A stretch of DNA of 5,261 bases from assembly GCA_031281115.1 (NCBI GenBank), contig JAITFV010000239.1, positions 1 through 5,261 on the forward strand. The letters are read 5' to 3'. Below are positions 1-5,189 of this stretch, piece by piece. The notes below the pieces were generated by a model. That model was not told the DNA's origin and did not search any database. It saw only the letters and a list, made by a program, of their open reading frames with translations. Source of the DNA: Oscillospiraceae bacterium (GTDB lineage Bacteria; Bacillota; Clostridia; Oscillospirales; Ruminococcaceae). The stretch's first letter is position 1. Each line of letters begins with the position of its first letter. The position numbers and the translations under genes are program-made.

Positions 1-26
1 TCCACAGTTTCAATTTAAACGGGTTT

Positions 27-46
27 CCGCTGCGTGAGCGCAGCGG
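27..46. other. GC-rich stem-loop 1 in the leader/repeat
   Basis: CCGCTGCG (27-34) is perfectly complementary to CGCAGCGG (39-46) around a TGAG loop. No T tract follows, so it is not an intrinsic terminator. Its right arm shares bases with the long-range stem 39-53/115-129, so the two pairings exclude each other. The same hairpin recurs at 5196-5215. Confidence 0.85.
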
Positions 47-64
47 GCGCTGTCGCAACAGCGC
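47..64. other. GC-rich stem-loop 2 in the leader/repeat
   Basis: GCGCTGT (47-53) pairs perfectly with ACAGCGC (58-64) around a CGCA loop. It abuts stem-loop 1 with no gap. Bases 47-53 can instead pair with ACAGCGC at 115-121, a sequence identical to this hairpin's own right arm. That makes a two-state fold possible. The hairpin recurs at 5216-5233. Confidence 0.85.
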
Positions 65-69
65 AAGCC

Positions 70-108
70 CCTTTAACTTAAAAAGCGAAACGCTTTTTAA
101 GTTAAAGG
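70..108. other. 18-bp perfect palindrome with AAA loop
   Basis: Bases 70-87 pair without mismatch with 91-108 around an AAA triloop. The stem is AT-rich outside and GC at the loop end. No T run follows on the plus strand, which argues against terminator function. The right copy of the repeat stops two bases past this loop (5261), so the second arm is seen only once. The palindrome is enclosed by the long-range stem 39-53/115-129. Confidence 0.9.
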
Positions 109-156
109 ACTATAACAGCGCCCGCAGCGTACCGAAAAACAAACAACAAGGAAAAA

Positions 157-166
157 AGAGGAAGGA
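157..166 (+). promoter_or_regulatory. Ribosome binding site of the operon's first gene
   Basis: AGAGGAAGGA lies directly before ATG 167. AGAGG gives 5-base spacing to ATG 167, while AAGG gives 13-base spacing to ATG 179. The sequence fits either start; spacing favours 167 and signal-peptide shape slightly favours 179. Confidence 0.6.
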
Positions 167-922
167 ATGGTCATAAATATGAGAAAATTATTGTCAGTTC
201 TGCTGATAACAGCAATGCTGTCTGCAATCCCTGCGGCGGCAGAGACGGCTCCGCCACCGATTAATTATGAAGCTTATGTTTCAACTTATGAGCAGGGCGG
301 CGTAATGGAGGCGCTTCAGGTTTTTCAAGATAGTTTCCCGCTTATTGACGGTATCCGTGCTTATCCGAATGATTATGCCGGTTTTTGGCTTTCAGCAGCA
401 GCTCCGGATTTGCCGTCGCCAAAGCTGCACATCGCGCTGACGTCGGGCATGCCGGAGGTTATAGCGCGGTATAACGAGATTTTCGCCGGCTATGAGGATA
501 TCATAGCTTATGTAACCGAGGGGTTTTATTACTCCTATAATGAATTGCTTATACTTTATGACAGGGTGTTTGATATTCTGAGTGAATCCGATTTTCCTTT
601 TATAGGGGGGCATATTTTAGTCGGAGAAAATAAAGTATATTTCGAGTTTTTAGAAACAGACACAGAGGCTGTTAAAGCGTTTTTATCCGAAGCCGCCGCG
701 GATATAATACCCGATAAGGAATTAAACCTTGGTGTATTCTTTCTCAGAGCCGGCGACGGGGTTCATATCGAATATGAACCCATGCCCGAACCGGATATTC
801 CCTCAAGCAATAATTACGATGAAAACGAAAACCCGCAGGCGGGCGTTATACCGGGCTTCGGCGCGGTTCTTATCGCAGGCGGCATATCTATAATTACAAA
901 AATTTCAAGGAAGAAAAAATAA
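167..922 (+). CDS. Secreted protein with C-terminal surface anchor; protease-prodomain-like region
   Basis: This 251-residue protein is exported. Residues 5-25 form a typical signal peptide (MRKLL, hydrophobic core, then IPAAA with likely cleavage before ET). The C-terminus has NPQAG (222-226), a hydrophobic stretch (about 227-243) and the basic tail KISRKKK, the layout of a sorting signal or membrane anchor. In NPQTN/NPQTG-type sortase motifs the residue before cleavage is Thr, and here it is Ala. The middle resembles the prodomain-like region of streptogrisin-type proteases and small Clostridia proteins: a YPNDYAGFW strand, LHIALT, YYSYNELL (121-128) leading a helix, then GENKVYFEFLE. No protease domain follows, so an inhibitor or binding role is only a guess. 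Two starts are possible: ATG 167 (GAGG at 158-161, 5-base spacing) or ATG 179 (AAGG at 162-165, 13-base spacing, and a more typical signal-peptide start). It overlaps the next gene by one base. Confidence 0.85.
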   Translation: MVINMRKLLSVLLITAMLSAIPAAAETAPPPINYEAYVSTYEQGGVMEALQVFQDSFPLIDGIRAYPNDYAGFWLSAAAPDLPSPKLHIALTSGMPEVIARYNEIFAGYEDIIAYVTEGFYYSYNELLILYDRVFDILSESDFPFIGGHILVGENKVYFEFLETDTEAVKAFLSEAAADIIPDKELNLGVFFLRAGDGVHIEYEPMPEPDIPSSNNYDENENPQAGVIPGFGAVLIAGGISIITKISRKKK

Positions 923-1614
923 TGCAGTTTATTCCAAACGAAGGAAAAAGCCTCATAATAACCACCGGCTTCGGCGAATTTGCACGTTATCCCGTCAAAA
1001 CCCACGTTATAATGAGAGAAGATGTGCTTGAAGACGTGCTTGACAAGTACGTCCGTGAGCACTTGCAAGACGGAGACACGCTCTTCATCGCGGAGAAAAT
1101 CGTAGCGATTACGCAGGGGCGCGCATTTCGCTTAGACGAAATAAAAGTCTCGCGCCTGGCGCGCTTATTGTGCAAATTCGTGTACAAACCCGATTACGGC
1201 ATCGGACTCGGTAGACCCGAAACAATGGAACTCTGCATCCGCGAGGTTGGGCGGGTGAAAGTCCTTTTCGCGGCGCTCTGCTCGGCAATAGGCAAGCTGT
1301 TCGGGAAACGCGGGGTTTTTTACAAAATATGCGGCATGAAAGCCCGCGCAATTGACGGGCCCTGCGACTACACGATTCCACCTTATAACAATTACGCCAA
1401 AATGGCGCCGGATAAGCCTCACGAGGCGGCAGCGCGGCTTTCGGCGCACATCGGACACGATGTTTTTATTGTTGACGCCAACGATATAGCCTGCACCGTC
1501 CTCGGGAAAAGCAAAAAAGACCTGCCGGACGCTTTCGCGGAGCAGGTTTTCAGTGATAACCCGCTCGACCAAAGCGACCAGCAGACGCCGCTGTGTATTG
1601 TTAGGAAGAATTAA
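922..1614 (+). CDS. Coenzyme F420-0:L-glutamate ligase-like protein (CofE family)
   Basis: This 230-residue protein has no signal peptide or membrane segment, so it is likely cytoplasmic. Motifs run in the order expected for the F420-ligase family (CofE/FbiB N-terminal domain): KTHVI (26-30), GDTLFIAEKIVAITQGRA (51-68), GIGLGRPETMEL (93-104), a GVFYKICG segment (131-138), IDGPCDYTIPPYNNY (144-158), IVDANDIA (183-190) and DNPLDQSDQQTP (212-223). True CofE enzymes add gamma-linked glutamate to F420-0 using GTP and divalent metal, and the conserved acidic residues in the IDGP and DAND motifs fit such chemistry. No other F420 biosynthesis gene is in view, and many Firmicutes carry this family apparently without F420, so the real substrate is unknown. 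One familiar position is altered: DNPLDQ where DNPLGQ is common. ATG 922 overlaps the previous stop (TAATG) and is preceded by AAGGAAG at 907-913, which indicates translational coupling. Confidence 0.92.
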   Translation: MQFIPNEGKSLIITTGFGEFARYPVKTHVIMREDVLEDVLDKYVREHLQDGDTLFIAEKIVAITQGRAFRLDEIKVSRLARLLCKFVYKPDYGIGLGRPETMELCIREVGRVKVLFAALCSAIGKLFGKRGVFYKICGMKARAIDGPCDYTIPPYNNYAKMAPDKPHEAAARLSAHIGHDVFIVDANDIACTVLGKSKKDLPDAFAEQVFSDNPLDQSDQQTPLCIVRKN

Positions 1615-1617
1615 GGA

Positions 1618-1642
1618 ATTGCCAAGAAATAAAGTTGGCAAT
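1618..1642. terminator. Hairpin just after the operon; possible weak terminator
   Basis: ATTGCCAA (1618-1625) is perfectly complementary to TTGGCAAT (1635-1642) around a 9-base loop, starting four bases after the stop codon. There is no T run after it on the plus strand, so it is a poor intrinsic terminator by sequence. It may instead protect the mRNA end. Confidence 0.45.
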
Positions 1643-1727
1643 CCCTAAGAGAAAAAGGCAAGCCCCGCCTGTGTTTGTCCTATATTTTCCGCTTGCTTGT
1701 CCTTGTCAAGAATAGCGAGGAAGATTG

Positions 1728-1749
1728 TTTTTTCGATATTCCGAAAAAA
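1728..1749. terminator. Symmetric T/A-arm hairpin between convergent genes; possible bidirectional terminator
   Basis: TTTTTTCG (1728-1735) pairs with CGAAAAAA (1742-1749) around ATATTC. The arms are almost all A:T, so the stem is weak. Its symmetric position between two convergent genes fits a bidirectional transcription end. It is nested inside a wider inverted repeat, TTGTCAAGA (1703-1711) with TCTTGACAA (1771-1779). Confidence 0.4.
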
Positions 1750-1790
1750 AGGAAAAATAATACTCTCTAATCTTGACAAACCCCAAAGAA

Positions 1791-4790
1791 TTAATTAATG
1801 CTTTTAGTCAGCCCCGCAACATAGCGCAAAATATTCAGCGCATCTACCGTCCCTGTTTCGCCTGTTTTCCCGTTCGCTACGAAAAGCTGGACCGAACTAA
1901 GCTCGGTGATACCTGCAATATGCCGTAGAAGCGCCAGTGCGTCACTTGTTTCGACTTCGCCTGTTCCTGTAATGTCGCCGGTTTTGAAAACTAAAGCTAA
2001 ATAATCCCCTCTTTGTGCGATGTTGAGATTCGCGTTGCCATTCCTGCCAATCGGCGCGCCTGTAACGAATTCAAGCTCGCCTGTTCGCTCGTTATATCTT
2101 ACAAGCACTGCGTTTTGTCCTGCCTGCGCCGCGCCCGCATTCAGAGTGAATGCGCCGGTTGAAGTCGCTTGAATTTGATGCGCGGGGATATTGATGTTGA
2201 TTGTGTTTATAATTGTAATCGGCATATTGATGATTATGTTGGTAATGCCTACGGTTTGCCTTACGGATGCGGTTGAGCTTCCGCCGGAACCACCGCCACC
2301 GCCGCCACCGCCGGAACTGCCGCTGCTTCCTCCTCCGGGATTACCGCTGTTGCCACCGCTTGAGCCGCCTGTGGTATTACCGCCGGAGGTGTTCTGCCTT
2401 GTGAGAGTGACTTCCATAATCGCGCTGTCTTCCATGCCTTCTCTGACTGCGATTGCTTTTATTGTGGTTGTGGCGCTAAGGTTAAACGCGCCGGTGTAAC
2501 GTGTGCTTGCTCTTGTGGGCGTTGAACCGTCGAGCGTATAGAAAATCGTCGTGCCTAAAGTCGGGCTTGCAAGCGTGACGCTGCGGGTCCCGGCAAATGT
2601 ACCGCCGAGCGGCGTAGAGAAAGGCGCAGCGGTTTGCAGAAACGAGCCGTTCTCGTTTATTACGCCGATGATTGTACCGATTTGCACAAGTCCACCCGAA
2701 TCATCGCGCAGAGTCCACGTTCCCGTGCCGCTGAAAGTGATTCTCGTCAGCGCAGTAGCAGATTTTATATCCAATCCCGCGAATACTATTTTACCGTTTT
2801 CGGGGTTATGAACGAGTAACGCGCCGCCGGGAGAAGTAACGCTTGCCACCGTGAGCCCCTCGCTGAACTCCAATACAAACACACCGTCATAATCGGCGGT
2901 TTGATTTACGACAAGCTCGGCTAATGTGCCGTTAATTAAAACTCTGAATTTGCCCAAATCGGCGCCGTCATCGTTATTTCCCCCAATCGTTCCGGTTAGC
3001 GGGACGGTGTTTTCAAACGAACCGCTCGTAGGTCTTAGCGTCCAAGTTCCCGAGCCGTTGAAGGTAATTCTCATCATGGGATTACTTGCGTTATGAGCTG
3101 AAATCGCAAATGCTATAACGCCGTTATTGGGGTTATAAGCCACTATCATACCCGGAATCCAAACATGAGCTACCGTGAGCCCTTCGCTGAGTTCAAGAAT
3201 AAATGTACCGTCAAAGTTGCCGCCTTTATCAACGATGAAATCGACTACGTTGCCGTTGGTTTGGGCGGTTAAATCTTCGTTTTCGATTCTTTCAAGCTCA
3301 ACGAAAGTATCGTTCAAATTATCCCAAAGGTCGGTTATGACATTGCTCGCGGTGCTTGTATTTGCGACCGCGGCATTATACGCAGCGGTGAATGCAACCC
3401 ATGTTTCGGCAGTGAAAATCGGGTCGCCTTTTGCGTTCAAAACATTATCCCTGTCATAAACGGGTTTAACCGCAGCTAAAAGCGCGTTTAAATCTGCTTG
3501 CGCTTTCTTGTGCAAACTCTCAAAAGCTACAGTAAGAGAATTATGCGCAGCGACGATTTCCTGCGAAGTGGCTGCATTGTTAAGCAGAGTATTTCTCGCT
3601 GATTCCATAGCGTTATTAAAATTTGTAATCCCCTTGGTGCCGTAAGTCAGAAGTTCTGTTTCAAGGAATTCTTCCGAAAAGCCGTCAACAAGCTCCTGCA
3701 GGTCGGCGCGGGTTAGTGCCGCGATAGTTCCGTCGATTGAAGTATTGCTACCGGTCAGGGCAAACGTCCCCGAGCCATTGAAAACAATTCTGATTAAAGC
3801 GTCACCTGCCTGTAATCCTATACCTGCAAGCGCAATCATGCCGTTATCGGGATTATAAACAACCAACGCACCGCCCGGTGACTGAACTCTGTCAACTGTC
3901 AGCCCCTCGCAGTGGTCTAATACTAATAACCAGCCATAATCGCCGTCTGCGTCAATAATAAGTTCGTTGCCTATAATTGTTCCGCCGATTTCCGTAAGGG
4001 TTGTGTCAACAAAATGAGCTTCGCCAAGACCTACTATACGCTGCAACATAATAAGCGAATCGATAGTGGTAATTTCACCATCGCCGTTCATGTCATATCT
4101 TGCTTCTTGTTCAATTGTTAATTGAATGATTCCGGCTACGTGCCTTAAAACAAAAACCGCGTCCATTACGGAGAGCGGAGGCCCGCTTGCTTCAACTACA
4201 TTGAATATAGGGACTACCGTTACAAACCACGAGCGCATGTCTATAATGTTCCCTATATCTTCATAAGCTGTTTTTGCACCTGCGGGAACATTTACGGCGA
4301 TTTCGGGTCTTGTACCGCTACCGCCGCCACCACCACCGCTGCTGCCGCTTAAAAGAACCGGCGGGTTTGACGACAGGAATGTAAGTGCAGAAAGTGCAGT
4401 TGTACCTTGAAAAGCGCCATGATGTATTCCCGTAATGCTTGCGGGAATTGTGATTGATGCAATGTTTGTTTTGTTTCTAAATGAGTTCCCGCCTAAACTC
4501 GTAACCGCATTGCCATTGATAGCAGACGGAATTATAACATTACTCGCAGTTCCGGTGTATTCGAGAATCGTTACGCCTGTGCCGTCGTTCAGGAAAATCC
4601 AGCTACCGCTGACTTCTTCGTGACCATCGCCGGCACTTGCTCCGGTGTAACTTGCAATCATTATTTCTGTGCCGTCAACTTCACACTCCCGGTCACCCGC
4701 TGTCAGCACTGCTGCAACTGCCGTCACCGGCAGCATCGTAATTACCATCGCAAACGCGATAAATGCTGATAGAATCTTTCTTTGTTTCAT
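1791..4790 (-). CDS. Large secreted modular dockerin protein with cohesin-like repeats
   Basis: This 999-residue exported protein has a signal peptide at 1-27 (MKQRK, hydrophobic core, PVTAVAA). Modules in order: BspA-type leucine-rich region (about 60-190), interrupted by a Gly/Ser stretch (148-159); internal dockerin (about 199-256); cohesin-like repeat 1 (266-356); two FIVAR-like helical units (about 361-429 and 431-502); cohesin-like repeats 2 (507-604) and 3 (612-712); chitobiase/hexosaminidase C-terminal-type domain (about 719-797, with TIFYTLDGSTPT and TTIKAIAV); Gly/Ser/Asn linker (801-841); a beta-rich module (about 842-935); C-terminal dockerin (about 936-999). The three repeats share EGLTV, NP-x-NG-x-I and GSGT/GTGT motifs. 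The internal dockerin keeps one complete calcium loop (D233, N235, D237, D244), while the C-terminal one has lost most ligands. No catalytic domain is visible, so a scaffold, adhesin or surface structural role is inferred. The start is fixed by AGGAGG eight bases upstream. The gene converges on the plus-strand operon. Confidence 0.95.
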   Translation of the reverse strand: MKQRKILSAFIAFAMVITMLPVTAVAAVLTAGDRECEVDGTEIMIASYTGASAGDGHEEVSGSWIFLNDGTGVTILEYTGTASNVIIPSAINGNAVTSLGGNSFRNKTNIASITIPASITGIHHGAFQGTTALSALTFLSSNPPVLLSGSSGGGGGGSGTRPEIAVNVPAGAKTAYEDIGNIIDMRSWFVTVVPIFNVVEASGPPLSVMDAVFVLRHVAGIIQLTIEQEARYDMNGDGEITTIDSLIMLQRIVGLGEAHFVDTTLTEIGGTIIGNELIIDADGDYGWLLVLDHCEGLTVDRVQSPGGALVVYNPDNGMIALAGIGLQAGDALIRIVFNGSGTFALTGSNTSIDGTIAALTRADLQELVDGFSEEFLETELLTYGTKGITNFNNAMESARNTLLNNAATSQEIVAAHNSLTVAFESLHKKAQADLNALLAAVKPVYDRDNVLNAKGDPIFTAETWVAFTAAYNAAVANTSTASNVITDLWDNLNDTFVELERIENEDLTAQTNGNVVDFIVDKGGNFDGTFILELSEGLTVAHVWIPGMIVAYNPNNGVIAFAISAHNASNPMMRITFNGSGTWTLRPTSGSFENTVPLTGTIGGNNDDGADLGKFRVLINGTLAELVVNQTADYDGVFVLEFSEGLTVASVTSPGGALLVHNPENGKIVFAGLDIKSATALTRITFSGTGTWTLRDDSGGLVQIGTIIGVINENGSFLQTAAPFSTPLGGTFAGTRSVTLASPTLGTTIFYTLDGSTPTRASTRYTGAFNLSATTTIKAIAVREGMEDSAIMEVTLTRQNTSGGNTTGGSSGGNSGNPGGGSSGSSGGGGGGGGSGGSSTASVRQTVGITNIIINMPITIINTININIPAHQIQATSTGAFTLNAGAAQAGQNAVLVRYNERTGELEFVTGAPIGRNGNANLNIAQRGDYLALVFKTGDITGTGEVETSDALALLRHIAGITELSSVQLFVANGKTGETGTVDALNILRYVAGLTKSIN

Positions 4791-4798
4791 GGATTCGC

Positions 4799-4804
4799 CC
4801 TCCT
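4799..4804 (-). promoter_or_regulatory. Strong ribosome binding site of the dockerin protein
   Basis: On the minus strand a perfect AGGAGG lies eight bases before ATG 4790. This confirms the start codon and predicts efficient translation. Confidence 0.9.
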
Positions 4805-4833
4805 GTGTTGCCTATATTTTTCCTGTCGTTTCC

Positions 4834-4862
4834 ATTATAGCATAAATCAACACCAAATGCAA
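4834..4862 (-). promoter_or_regulatory. Promoter of the dockerin protein gene (extended -10)
   Basis: On the minus strand TATAAT (4839-4834) is preceded by TGC, an extended -10 element. TTGCAT (4862-4857) lies 17 bases upstream as a weak -35, matching three of six consensus bases. Transcription would begin near 4827, giving a leader of about 37 bases containing the AGGAGG site. Confidence 0.7.
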
Positions 4863-4872
4863 GTTAATATTT

Positions 4873-5043
4873 ACGAATGCACCGCATTACAACCCGATTG
4901 AATTGTCCGAAATATTCGGAGTGCCTGTTGACTGCATACTCGGAATCAAGGTTTCACCAAGCATTGATGTAAAAGGGCTTGATGACGAAGAAATCGCAAT
5001 TTTTACATTTTATATTTTCCACTATAATATCAACTCCTTTTAA
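4873..5043 (+). pseudogene. Remnant of an XRE-type (Cro/CI-like) DNA-binding repressor
   Basis: The frame ending at TAA 5041-5043 encodes, from about 4876, a stretch containing NPIELSEIFGVPVDCILG and then IDVKGLDDEEIAIF. The first part matches the last helix and exit of the XRE helix-turn-helix domain (usual pattern: L, a short helix, FGVSVDYLLG). The second matches the linker and start of the following helix in many short Firmicutes repressors. The first half of the DNA-binding domain is missing: the frame opens only after TAA 4843-4845, no start codon with a ribosome binding site is present, and the preceding bases are the dockerin promoter. The tail after IAIF looks unrelated. It is best read as a fragment left by deletion or insertion. 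It sits beside divergent promoters, where such repressors often act. Confidence 0.65.
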
Positions 5044-5047
5044 TGAT

Positions 5048-5076
5048 ATTATAACATAAATCTATCTATTTGTCAA
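5048..5076 (-). promoter_or_regulatory. Consensus sigma-A-type promoter, leftward
   Basis: On the minus strand a perfect TTGACA (5076-5071) and a perfect TATAAT (5053-5048) are separated by exactly 17 bases. Predicted transcription starts near 5041, immediately before an AAAGGAG sequence (5040-5034). Downstream on this strand are a 22-codon open frame (5022-4954) and, about 260 bases on, the dockerin gene with its own promoter. The original gene behind this promoter appears to be lost or very small. Confidence 0.8.
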
Positions 5077-5110
5077 CGTTATCAATTTCCGTGGTTTTTT
5101 TCGTCAACCC

Positions 5111-5139
5111 TTGACAATCCCTGCAAAACACGCTACAAT
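5111..5139 (+). promoter_or_regulatory. Sigma-A-type promoter, rightward into the structured repeat
   Basis: A perfect TTGACA (5111-5116) and TACAAT (5134-5139, five of six) are 17 bases apart. A second TATAAT at 5145-5150 is too far from this -35 (28 bases) to pair with it. Transcription would start near 5146 and run straight into the palindrome and hairpins. If the window is circular, this is the promoter of the 167-1614 operon with a leader of about 190 bases. Confidence 0.7.
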
Positions 5140-5151
5140 TAAGCTATAATC

Positions 5152-5189
5152 GTTTAAATTGAAAACTGTTCCACAGTTTCAATTTAAAC
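5152..5189. other. AT-rich palindrome spanning the repeat boundary
   Basis: GTTTAAATTGAAAACTGT (5152-5169) is complementary to ACAGTTTCAATTTAAAC (5173-5189) apart from one extra A in the left arm; the loop is TCC. The terminal repeat starts exactly at this loop (5170). The window's left end therefore shows only the loop and right arm (1-20). No T tract follows, so a terminator is unlikely. Confidence 0.88.

Larger units (their letters stand above)
1..92. repeat. Left copy of 92-bp terminal direct repeat
   Basis: Read base by base, these 92 bases match 5170-5261 with no difference. The copy starts in the TCC loop of an AT-rich palindrome whose left arm is visible only at the right end of the window (5152-5169). 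It ends just after the AAA loop of a second palindrome (70-108). It therefore contains the right arm of the first palindrome, two complete GC-rich hairpins, and the left arm plus loop of the second. Either this is the overlap of a circular molecule or it is part of a dispersed structured repeat; the window alone cannot decide. Confidence 0.97.
39..129. other. Long-range stem closing the structured leader
   Basis: GCGGGCGCTGT (43-53) is perfectly complementary to ACAGCGCCCGC (115-125). After one mismatch (42 with 126), CGC at 39-41 pairs with GCG at 127-129, giving 14 of 15 pairs. The stem encloses the 70-108 palindrome and competes with stem-loops 1 and 2. If the leader is transcribed, this is an RNA able to take two folds; as DNA it could extrude as a branched cruciform. 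It matches no riboswitch class I know. Confidence 0.7.

Noticed and set aside
1..92. CRISPR repeat
   Set aside because: Only two copies exist, at the window ends and 5 kb apart, with genes rather than spacers between them.
70..108. Intrinsic terminator
   Set aside because: The stem is strong but is followed by GACTATAACAG rather than a T run on the plus strand, and no T run follows it on the minus strand either.
1..129. Integron attC site or cassette array
   Set aside because: Repeat size and folding are suggestive, but the expected core sites (RYYYAAC and GTTRRRY at the ends) are not found in the right places, and no integrase is present.
1..166. Rolling-circle or theta plasmid origin
   Set aside because: Hairpins alone are not enough. 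There is no Rep gene, no iterons and no recognisable nick site in the window.
1165..1641. 158-residue minus-strand frame
   Set aside because: It is antisense to the F420-ligase-like gene, which has clear family motifs; the frame is a shadow with no recognisable domain.
1771..1779. Promoter from the TTGACA in TCTTGACAA near the end of the dockerin gene
   Set aside because: No -10 box lies at a suitable distance and no plus-strand gene follows; the match is better explained as part of the inverted repeat with 1703-1711.
2191..2499. Plus-strand open frame encoding a proline-rich protein
   Set aside because: It is the antisense of the Gly/Ser linker of the dockerin protein; the proline run is simply GGN codons read backwards. 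No ribosome binding site or independent signal was seen.
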